A DNA stretch of 64,000 bases from DATGPD01 sp031423015 (GTDB taxonomy: Bacteria > Planctomycetota > UBA1135 > UBA2386), in NCBI GenBank assembly GCA_031423015.1, contig JANPER010000035.1:1-64000 (forward strand), read 5' to 3'. Made by a program: the position numbers and the translations under genes. Positions 8,803 to 17,419 of the stretch are shown piece by piece (the stretch's first letter is position 1; every line of letters starts with the position of its first letter). The notes under the pieces were generated by a model. It did not search any database. It saw only the letters and a program-made list of their open reading frames with translations, and was not told where the DNA came from.

Positions 8803-9417
8803 CTACGACTTTTCACCGGCGAGCGCCCGCCGTAGCGACTCCGCCAGCGCCGCGAGCGCGCGCGACAGGAGGTTGCGCACCGAGTCCTCGCTGCGCCCCA
8901 TCTCGGCGGCAACCTGGGCCCGGTCCAGGCGGGCGACGCGCGACAGTGAGATCACCTCGCGGTAGTGCTCCGGCAGGGTGTCGAAGGCGCGCTCGAGCGC
9001 GCGCACGTCCTCCGCGGCCATCATCTGCCCGCTCGGTGACAGCGTCTGCGAGTAGCACAGCGACAGCGCGGCGTCGCTGGCGGCGGCCACCTCGCGGCGC
9101 GCGTCGCGCTTCTGCGCCCGCAGGTCGCGCTCGCGCGCACGCAGCTTGTGCAGCGCGGCCGTGCACAGCCAGGCGCGAAACGCCGCCTCGCCCCGGTACT
9201 CGAAGCCCTCGACCTTGGCGAACAGCTCGCGGCACGCCGACTGGACGAGGTCGGACCCGGATTCGTGCGCGCGCAGGAGCGGGCTCATGCGCACGCGCAC
9301 GAAAGCGCGCACGTTGGGGATGTGGCGCACCAGCAGCTCATCGAGGGCGTGCTGGTCGCCGGAGGCCGACTGGTGCAGCAAGTGCCCCGAGTCCCGTCCG
9401 GAGTCCCGGTCGCGCAT
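8803..9417 (-). CDS. ECF-type RNA polymerase sigma factor
   Basis: The 204-residue protein has sigma region 2 at about 18-100 (ALDELLVRHIPNVRAFVR, SDLVQSACRELF, FRAWLCTAALHKLRARERD) and region 4 at about 143-195 (LPEHYREVISLSRVARL, DRAQVAAEMGRSEDSVRNLL). The ATG at 9417 is chosen because conservation begins just after it; an upstream ATG would extend the protein into the neighbouring kinase gene. It is divergent from the kinase at 9424 with only 6 bp between the two chosen start codons, an obvious sign of paired control. No anti-sigma factor is nearby. Confidence 0.85.
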   Translation of the reverse strand: MRDRDSGRDSGHLLHQSASGDQHALDELLVRHIPNVRAFVRVRMSPLLRAHESGSDLVQSACRELFAKVEGFEYRGEAAFRAWLCTAALHKLRARERDLRAQKRDARREVAAASDAALSLCYSQTLSPSGQMMAAEDVRALERAFDTLPEHYREVISLSRVARLDRAQVAAEMGRSEDSVRNLLSRALAALAESLRRALAGEKS

Positions 9418-9423
9418 GGCGGA

Positions 9424-12400
9424 ATGATGCCGCAGCGGCCAGGATCTGGCGAGACGCCAACCCCGCCGCCGCAGTACACCGCCCACAGTCATCTCGGCTC
9501 GCCCGTGGGCAACGACACCCTCGAACCCATCCCCTCACCGGACGAACTGCTCCTGCAGCAGTGTCTCGACTCGGCCGACGGCGAACGTCTGGCCGTGCTG
9601 GCGCGGCTCTGCCGTGAGCACCCCGACCGGGCCACCTCGCTGCGCGAACTGTTCGCGCTGCTCGACCGGTTCGGGCTCGCCGCGGAGCCGGCCGCGGAAC
9701 CGACGACGCCCGTGCGCATCGGCCCGTACCGCGTGATCAGCACCCTCGGCCATGGCGGCATGGGCATCGTCTACCTTGCCGAGCACGAGGCGCTCGGCCG
9801 CCGCGTCGCGCTGAAAGTGATCGGCGCCACCGCGGTGCACAGTGCCAAGGCCCGCGAGCGCTTCCGCCGCGAAGCGCTGGCGGCGTCGCGCCTCGACCAC
9901 CCAGGAATCTGCCCGATCTACGAAGTCGGGGTATCCGACGGCGCGCCGTTCCTCGCGATGCGGCACGTGCCCGGGCGCACCCTCGCCGCCGCCATCGCCG
10001 AGAGTCGCAGACAGAGTGGCCGGTGCGTTGCGCTGCCTCGACCGGACGGCGAGGGTGAGATTGCGGCGATCCTGCACTTCGGCGAACGCGCCGCCGCGGC
10101 GCTGCACGTCGCGCACGAAGCGGGCCTCGTCCACCGCGACGTCAAGCCAGGCAACCTGATGGTCACGCCCACCGGCGAGCCGGTGCTGCTCGACTTCGGG
10201 CTGGCCCAGACGCGCGAGACTGACGGTGACGCGTTGACCCTGACCGGCGACCAGCTCGGCACGCCGGCCTACATGGCGCCGGAGCAGGTCAGCGGCGGCC
10301 TGGTCGACCGACGCACCGACGTACACGCGCTCGGCGCCGTGCTGTACGAATGCCTCACCCTGCGCTTGCCGTTCGAGGCTGCGAACCAACACGACCTCCA
10401 GTCGCAGATCCTGCGCGAGGAGGCTCCCGATCCGCGGCCGCGCCATCGCAGCATCGGCATTGACCTCTGGACCGTGCTGCAGACCGCGTTGGCGAAGGAG
10501 CCGCCGCGGCGCTATCAGACGGCCGCTGCGCTCGCCGAGGATTTGCGCCGCGTGCGCATGCACGAGCCGATCCTGACGCGCCGGGCCACCGCGTTGCTTC
10601 GCGTGCAGCGCTTCGTGCGTCGCAATCCGGTGGCAGCGACCTTCGTGGGCTTCCTGCTGCTGACGTTAGCCAGCTTCGCCGTGCTGCTGCGCCAGCGCGG
10701 CGACGCGCTGGCGGAGACGGCGGCGGCGCTGCGCACCGCGAGGGCGAACGAGCAGGCACTGCAGTCGCGGGACCTGGGCACGATGTCGCCGCGGCTGGCG
10801 CTCGAGGGTGCGCTCGCCGCGGTCGCCGCCGAGGACAACGACGACACCGTCTCCGTGCTGCACGCGGCCCTCGTGCGCTTCCGGGAACGCGCCATCCTGC
10901 GCCACGGACACGCCGTGTGGATCGCGGCCTTCTCGCCGGATGGCACCAAGATCCTCACCACGTCCGACGACCACACGGCGCGGATTTGGGACCGAGACGG
11001 GCACGAGCTGGCACGGTTGCAGCACGCGGCTGCCGCTTGGTGGGCGACGGTCGACCCGACCGGGAAGTGGATCGCGACCACGTCCGCCGACGGCAGCGTG
11101 GTGCTCTGGGACTGGGATGGGAAGCGCGGACGCACGGTGTACCAGGGTGAACCGCTGAAGGGGGTCGGGTGGATGCAGGCATGCCTCGAGCCCGACACGT
11201 GCAGCGTGCCGTGGTTGGCCGCGTTCTCGCCGGATGGCCGGCAACTCGCCGTGACCTGTTCGGACCGGCGCGCGCGCGTGTTCGACGTCGAGACCGGCGC
11301 CCAGATCGGGCCGGCGTTCCCACACCCCGGGGTCGTCATGGAGGCCGCGTGGTCGAAGGACAGCCGTTGGCTCGCGACGTCCGAGCACATGGGTGAGGCT
11401 CGCTTGCCCTTCGACCGGTACGAGATCGCAGTCTGGCAGCCCGGTGTCGATGGGCACCGCGAAGACGCCCGTTTCAGCCTGCCCGAGGGCGTGATGTTCG
11501 TGGACTTCTCCCCGGAGGGCGACGCACTGGCAGCGGCGTGCCGCGACGGCAACGCGTACGTGTTCGACCTGCGAGCGCCCCCAGCCCCAGCCCGGGCCTC
11601 GCCCATGAAGCTCGAGCATCGAGGCCCGGTCTGGCGGGCCCGGTTCTCGGCGGACGGCGGCCGGCTGCTCACCTGCGCCTTCGACGGAACGGTGCGCCTT
11701 TGGTCACGCGACGGCACGCCGCTGGCCAAAGCCACCCAGGAGGGCCCGGTGTTCGACGCCACGTTCGCCGCCGGCGACACGCGCATCCTGACCGTAGCGC
11801 GGGACAACACCGCGCGGGTGTTCGACGCCGACCTCCGCGAGTTGGTCGTGCTGCGCGGCCACACGGAGCGCACGACGATGGCCGCGCTGTCGCCTGATGG
11901 ACGCCAACTCCTGTCGGCGAGCTTCGACCACACCGCCCGGATCTGGGATCTCGCCGACGAGCGAGTGCCGCGGCGTGAGGTCCATGCCGGGCGGGTGCGC
12001 GCGCTGGCCCGCGCGCCGGACGGGCGGATTGTCAGTGTCGGCGATGATGCAACGATGCACGTATGGCGCGACCGCGAGCCGGCGCACGCGTTTGCGGTGG
12101 CGGCCCTTCCCTCCAGCGTGATTGTCGATGCCGATGGGCGCACGGCGCTGGTCTGCAGCTTCGATTCCGGGGCGCGTCGCCATCGCCTCGACGACGGTGT
12201 CGTGCTTGCGGAGTACGCCGAGCCCCAAGGCCTTGGTCTCGCCGCGGCCTTCCTCACCGATGGCCGCGTCCTGACCTCGGGTCTTGGAACAGAACGCCGG
12301 GCCTTCCGCGAAGATGGCTCGAGCGCGGCCTTCGGCCCCGGACGACGACGCACCTACGCGCTCGCGAGCGCACCGGGGTTGAAGCTCGTCGCCGGCGTTG

Positions 12401-12891
12401 GCTGGGGTCCGAACCTGACCATCTGGGAGGAGCAGGGCGAGCGTCACGCCCACTTCGCCATCGACGTGACGTGGCCGCCGGATCAGGTGATCATCTGGTC
12501 GTACGCGGTCGCGTTCTCGCCCGACGAGACCCGCATCGTCGTCGGCTCCGGCGACGGGCGCGCGCGTGTCTTCGATCTGAACGACGGTCGGCCGATCCAC
12601 CCCGACAAGCCGATGGTGCTCGACGGCCGAGATGGTCGGGTCTTGGCGGTGGCGTGGTCGCCAGATGGCTCACTCCTCGCGACTGCCGGCAGCGACGGCG
12701 CCGCGCGCCTCTGGAACGCGACCACGGGCGAGCCGTTGGCGGTCCTGCGCGGGCACCGCGGCTGGGTGAGCGCGGTGACGTTCACCGACGATGGCCGACT
12801 GCTGACCGGCGGCGACGACGGCGCTGTTCAGGCCTGGATGACGTCCAAGACAGAGCTGTTGGACCTGGCTCGACGCAGACTCGCGAAGTGA
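9424..12891 (+). CDS. Membrane Ser/Thr protein kinase with WD40 repeats
   Basis: The 1155-residue protein has a variable N-terminus with a helical element (SADGERLAVLARLCREHPDR), then a kinase domain with LGHGGMGIVYLA, VALKVI (K131), HRDVKPGN (H237), LDFGLAQT and GTPAYMAPEQ. One hydrophobic stretch follows (TFVGFLLLTLASFAVLL, about 405-422), then 11 or more WD40-type blades from about residue 490 (AFSPDGTKILTTSDDHTARIWD and similar). The start is uncertain: ATGs at 9424 and 9427 abut the divergent sigma gene, while a GTG at 9505 (VGNDTLEPIPS) would leave about 90 bp for promoters. It shares its architecture with the kinase at 2787 and probably arose by duplication. Confidence 0.88.
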   Translation: MMPQRPGSGETPTPPPQYTAHSHLGSPVGNDTLEPIPSPDELLLQQCLDSADGERLAVLARLCREHPDRATSLRELFALLDRFGLAAEPAAEPTTPVRIGPYRVISTLGHGGMGIVYLAEHEALGRRVALKVIGATAVHSAKARERFRREALAASRLDHPGICPIYEVGVSDGAPFLAMRHVPGRTLAAAIAESRRQSGRCVALPRPDGEGEIAAILHFGERAAAALHVAHEAGLVHRDVKPGNLMVTPTGEPVLLDFGLAQTRETDGDALTLTGDQLGTPAYMAPEQVSGGLVDRRTDVHALGAVLYECLTLRLPFEAANQHDLQSQILREEAPDPRPRHRSIGIDLWTVLQTALAKEPPRRYQTAAALAEDLRRVRMHEPILTRRATALLRVQRFVRRNPVAATFVGFLLLTLASFAVLLRQRGDALAETAAALRTARANEQALQSRDLGTMSPRLALEGALAAVAAEDNDDTVSVLHAALVRFRERAILRHGHAVWIAAFSPDGTKILTTSDDHTARIWDRDGHELARLQHAAAAWWATVDPTGKWIATTSADGSVVLWDWDGKRGRTVYQGEPLKGVGWMQACLEPDTCSVPWLAAFSPDGRQLAVTCSDRRARVFDVETGAQIGPAFPHPGVVMEAAWSKDSRWLATSEHMGEARLPFDRYEIAVWQPGVDGHREDARFSLPEGVMFVDFSPEGDALAAACRDGNAYVFDLRAPPAPARASPMKLEHRGPVWRARFSADGGRLLTCAFDGTVRLWSRDGTPLAKATQEGPVFDATFAAGDTRILTVARDNTARVFDADLRELVVLRGHTERTTMAALSPDGRQLLSASFDHTARIWDLADERVPRREVHAGRVRALARAPDGRIVSVGDDATMHVWRDREPAHAFAVAALPSSVIVDADGRTALVCSFDSGARRHRLDDGVVLAEYAEPQGLGLAAAFLTDGRVLTSGLGTERRAFREDGSSAAFGPGRRRTYALASAPGLKLVAGVGWGPNLTIWEEQGERHAHFAIDVTWPPDQVIIWSYAVAFSPDETRIVVGSGDGRARVFDLNDGRPIHPDKPMVLDGRDGRVLAVAWSPDGSLLATAGSDGAARLWNATTGEPLAVLRGHRGWVSAVTFTDDGRLLTGGDDGAVQAWMTSKTELLDLARRRLAK

Positions 12892-12905
12892 CGGGCGGTT
12901 CGCGC

Positions 12906-12936
12906 GCGCCCCGCGGAGGCTTCGCCCCGCGGGCGC
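12906..12936 (+). terminator. GC-rich hairpin after the kinase gene
   Basis: GCGCCCCGCGG pairs with CCGCGGGCGC (one bulged C) around a 10-nt loop, starting 15 nt after the kinase stop codon. No T-tract follows. Its position and strength suggest transcription termination. Confidence 0.5.
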
Positions 12937-13235
12937 ACTCTGGATCACTTCAGGATGGTGACCGCGTGGTCGGCATTGTCACATGCATCGGAGATCGCCT
13001 TGACGTCCACCTTGGCCGAGTCGAGCAGTAGGTGGTTCAAGCTGCGTGCTGGATCCTGCGGATCGACGTGCTGTCGGTGAAGCAGGCAAGGCGGCGGCGT
13101 AGCCCGCCGCACTCACAGAGGAAGACGTCGATGTGGAACACGCGGCGACTGCGGAGTCGAGCGCGTCCTGGTCGACGCCGTATTGGTCGATCAGCGTACC
13201 GAGACCGCCAAAATCACGCGGATCGCGACCGCCGA
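12937..13235. other. Non-genic stretch with short coding remnants
   Basis: No intact gene is seen. On the minus strand about 30 codons ending at TGA 12945-12947 read NHLLLDSAKVDV then AISDACDNADHAVTILK, which looks like a protein C-terminus, but I do not recognise the family. A further minus-strand piece near 13150-13240 reads GGRDPRDFGGLGTLIDQYG. Both appear to be leftovers of genes lost from this decay zone. Nothing RNA-like is evident. Confidence 0.4.
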
Positions 13236-13486
13236 CTACAGCATTCCCGAATCGAACCTCTGCACGAACGCCACCGCACCAGCGCGCGGCCGTGACCTTC
13301 CCTGCCGCCGCGCACGCCGTTCGTAGTACCCAGACACCGCCCGCAGAAGGACCCGCCGAACCGCGGCACACGCATCGGGGTCATACGCGCACAGCACCCG
13401 CACCCGATACGGCATCGACAGCACCCACTGCCGCACCGGGACGACGGGCAGAACCCGCGTCCCTTGCACGAGAACGCCACCAGCGC
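13236..13486 (-). mobile_element. IS91-family (Y2-type) transposase remnant
   Basis: Two frames carry adjoining parts of one transposase: LVAFSCKGRGFCPS, then in another frame VLPVVPVRQWVLSMPYRVR, AYDPDACAAVRRV and AVAFVQRF. I know these blocks from IS91/ISCR-type transposases, where FSCK-x-RGFCPSC is followed some 20 residues later by P-x-VPVRQWVL and then FVQRFGS. Here the intervening codons, including the zinc-finger-like CGxRRM part, are missing and the frame changes. The short sequence TTCTGCCCGTCGT is shared by both sides of the junction, so a microhomology deletion is likely. The element is truncated at both ends, with no terminal inverted repeats seen. Confidence 0.75.
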
Positions 13487-13645
13487 GTGTTCGTGCCGGA
13501 CGACGAACTGTTCCAGCTGACGGGGAGCCTGACGCTCGCGGCCTGCGTGGAAGTGGACCGCTACCCCGGCTTCGCCAGCCAGATCGTCTTCCGCGGCGAC
13601 GAGCGCGGCGGCTTCGATCCGTGGTTCTCAGGCATGCGCTTGCGC
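13471..13645 (+). pseudogene. LamG/concanavalin-like domain fragment
   Basis: The + strand reads RVFVPDDELFQLTGSLTLA, then CVEVDRYPGFASQIVFRGDE and RGGFDPWF. This is the start of a LamG-type lectin fold (pattern: V-P-x-x-x-x-x-L-T-G-S-L-T-[IL]-x-[AS]-x-V ... YPG ... QIVFRGD-x-R-G-G-x-DP). The match stops abruptly after about 50 residues; there is no start codon in a sensible position and no continuation of the domain. It butts against the IS91 remnant, which probably truncated it. It is not expected to be expressed. Confidence 0.55.
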
Positions 13646-13685
13646 CACAACTCGGGACCAGCCCCGAACTCGCACTCTGCTCGCC

Positions 13686-13853
13686 TTATCTCGCCGCTGG
13701 CGGGGTCGCTGGCTTCAAGAAGAGCCACGCCACCAGGCAGACCAGCGCCACTTTCTGCGCAATCGGAACAAAGAGGGTCAAGGTGCCCCCGAGCTGTACC
13801 AGGGCGTAACTGACAGAGGCATCGGGCGCCAACGAATCGGCGCCGGCGCGCCC
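13686..13853 (-). other. In-frame 55-codon tail with a membrane helix beyond the metalloprotease-remnant stop
   Basis: Immediately after the TAG (13854-13856) that ends the open frame at 13854, the same frame stays open for 55 more codons to TAA 13686-13688. It encodes DASVSYALVQLGGTLTLFVP then IAQKVALVCLVAWLFLKP, a strongly hydrophobic segment with a positively charged end. It could be a lost C-terminal membrane anchor separated by a nonsense change, or a fragment of another gene. No start codon or ribosome site is seen for independent translation. Confidence 0.35.
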
Positions 13854-14749
13854 CTACCCATCGCGGCGCAGCAACAGGATCGAGTGCCGGATTCCCCACT
13901 GCGTGATCTTGGCGCAGTCGTCGAAGTCGCGCATCGGCGCCGCATCGATGCCCCAGCCGTTGTGCGCGGTCTGCACCATGTTGACCTTCATGTCGCCGTG
14001 GTCGCCGGGATCCCAGCGATAGGAGTAGGTCGGGCCTTGCGGGCCGTCGGCGAAGGCGACGCCGACGCGGGTCAGCGTCCATTGGTCGTAGAGCAGGCAC
14101 GTGAGCCAGCCGTCGTCGAGGGCGCGGTTGCCGACGCGGCGCGTGCGCCACGCGGTGGTCAGGCCGTTGCCGTCGAGCCAGCCGGTGTGAAAGACATTGA
14201 GCTCGGCGCCGCGGAACGCGACCACCGGCCGCGTTGTGCAGTGGTTGACGTGCTCGCCGCGCGTCCAGGCGGAGTCGACCTCGCGCACGACATCGCCCTC
14301 GACCGTGAGCCAGTCGATGCGCAGACACCAGTCCTGGGCGTTCGCCTTCATGCCGCTGGTCGCCATCGCCACGCGGCCGGTGCCCGGCTCCACCGCGAGC
14401 CCGGGCGGCACGCGCGAACGCACGGCCAGCGGCAGCGGCGCGCTCAGCTTCTCCTTGGCGCGCCAGTCGAGGAAGTGCGCGGCCAGCGCGTCGTCGTCAG
14501 CACGGCTCACCACCAGCACGCGGCCGCCGCACGCGGTGGCGCCGACGCCGCGCGTGCCGAGCGCCGGCAGCTCGACCGGCGGGTCGATCGCGTCCTTGGT
14601 GATCCGCGCCACGCTCCAACTGCGCTGCGTGCGGAACAACACGAAGCCCTCGTCGCCGGCGCCGACCGCGACCGGGTCGTCGCGCGTCGGGCTGTTCGGG
14701 ATCGCGCGCGCCGCCGCCCACTTCCCCTCGCCCTCACACGCGCGCACGC

Positions 14750-14765
<16 letters not shown>
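13854..14765 (-). pseudogene. Secreted metalloprotease gene, C-terminal part (out of frame with its N-terminal part)
   Basis: From about 14765 down to TAG 13854-13856 this frame carries about 300 residues with coding character: VRACEGEGKWAAARAIPNSP, GDEGFVLFRTQRSWSVARI, EPGTGRVAMATSGMKANAQDW, YDQWTLTRVGVAFADGP and SYRWDPGDHGDMKVNMVQ. They read as beta-rich repeats of a large extracellular protein. The piece follows the HELGH protease frame with only a few codons of overlap and no start codon of its own, so it is best explained as the rest of that gene after a frameshift, possibly with a small deletion near 14750-14765. An assembly error is the alternative. Confidence 0.6.
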
Positions 14766-15940
<1,175 letters not shown>

Positions 15941-16067
15941 CGGGCGACGATTGTGTCTACCTGGATCGCGGCTGCCGCGGTCTTTCCCGGTGCCCCATGA
16001 CGGGCAACGGTCTCCCCAAGCAGTTTGCTCACCTTTAGCGGCTGTTGTTCCGAAGGATCCCTTGCCA

Positions 16068-17062
16068 ATGACGATTCCCGACCTGTCGTGGACGATTGCG
16101 CTGCTGGCGTGTGGCGCTGCGCCAGCGCAGAGCGCGCCCCTCTTCCGCCTCGAGCGCAAGCTCTACCTGCCAGACAGCTATCTCAACTACCCGCAAGTCG
16201 GCGATCTCGACCGCGACGGCGATCTTGACGTCGTGAGCAGCGACGACCGCGTGCGTGTGTGGCTCAACCTCGGCGGCTTTCGCTTTGTCGATGCATCGGC
16301 GCAGAGCATGCCATCCTTGTCAGCGCGGCCGTTGGCCTTGGTCGACGTCGATGGCGACGGCGACCTTGACTTGTTCACGACGGGTACCGAGCTGCTGCTC
16401 AACTCCTCGAGCGACTCGGCTCTGCGTTCGTGCGCCATCCTGAGCTTGCGTTTCCCACTCCGCCCGCGATTCGAGAGTTCCGTGTGCTCGGGGACTCTCC
16501 CCTTTCCCTCTTGGTGTTGGCGCACGGCACGGCGACCGCGGCAACGACGACCGTGCTCACCTTCGATGGCACCTACGGCCTCAGGGACGCGACCCGGACG
16601 CTGCTCGGCAACGCGACTGTCACCGACGCCGTGGCCATGGCCGACTGTGACGGGGATGCGGACCTGGACCTCGTCGTCGATTGGCGCCACGCGCCGGGGC
16701 GCGTGCTACGCGGCAGCCAGCGCAGCTTCACCGCGCCCTTTGCCGCCCTGTTGGGGAGCGAGTTCGAGCTGCGGCTGCGCGATGAGACGTTGTCGGCCTC
16801 GGGTCCGGCGCTGGCAGTGTTCCTCGTCGGCAGCGTCCAAGTTCGCGTGCCGATCGCCGGCGCCGGCGTGCCGCGGGTCGATCCCGCGACGGCGATCTCG
16901 CTGCCACCGGCAGTGATCCCAGTGGGCGGAAACCTCTCGCTCCGCATGCGCATCCCCGCGGCGCTGTCCCTGCGCGGGTCTGCAGTCGTGGCGCAGGCAT
17001 GGACGGTGTACGCAGCCAGTAGATCGCAGCTCAGCGCACTCGTGCGCGAGACGCTGAAGTGA
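16068..17062 (+). pseudogene. Secreted FG-GAP/VCBS repeat protein, frameshifted
   Basis: ATG 16068 has a good ribosome site (GAAGGA, 10 nt upstream) and begins a signal peptide (MTIPDLSWTIALLACGAAPA). The first frame gives FG-GAP repeats (QVGDLDRDGDLDVVSSDD, LVDVDGDGDLDLFTTG) up to about 16420. The coding sense then continues in the -1 frame (SAFVRHPELAFPTPPAIREF, MADCDGDADLDLVVDW, then a beta-rich C-terminus) to the TGA at 17060-17062. A single shift near 16420 restores about 330 residues. Whether it is a real mutation or a base-call error cannot be decided here; the neighbouring gene has a similar break. Confidence 0.68.
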
Positions 17063-17180
17063 CACTGGTCTAGCGCATTGGCCTTCGGCTTCGCCTTGCC
17101 GCGCGCGGTCAGGATTTCGTCGCCGTCGTCAGGCCAACGCGCACGGTGCAAGGCGGCTAAGGCGACGCGCCTCGCAGCCG

Positions 17181-17225
17181 TGGGTAGTGGGTCAGTTTGA
17201 ATCCGCCAAACTGACCCACTACCCA
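17181..17225. repeat. Perfect 19-bp palindrome with 7-nt loop
   Basis: TGGGTAGTGGGTCAGTTTG is followed by a 7-nt spacer and its exact reverse complement. It sits in the 357-bp space between the broken FG-GAP gene and the sigma fusion gene at 17420, about 195 bp before that start codon. The rest of this space holds nothing else recognisable. The core GTGGGTCAGTTT resembles motifs I associate with insertion-sequence ends of IS21 type, so a MITE-like relic is possible; a terminator for the upstream gene is the simpler reading. Confidence 0.6.
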
Positions 17226-17419
17226 GCCGTGAGCCGCGCTGGCTACCTTTGTCGCCAGTCGCCGCTCGCCAACTCGGCTAACCGACGCGGCACGCGCAGG
17301 GGCAAGGCTCGGCAGGCGCGCAAAGGCGGCGGCAATCCGGCAAGATTCTGCCGAAGGTCGCGCCGGCGCGCGTTCTTCGTGGTTCAGAGTCTCACCGACC
17401 ACGCCCCGCGAACGCACTC

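Noticed and set aside
10515..12353. Long minus-strand frame of 612 codons
   Set aside because: Antisense to the WD40 kinase, with Ser/Arg-rich sequence typical of shadow frames.
13854..13856. TAG before the in-frame helix as a recoded codon
   Set aside because: Nothing supports amber recoding; kept only as a finding about a possible lost anchor.
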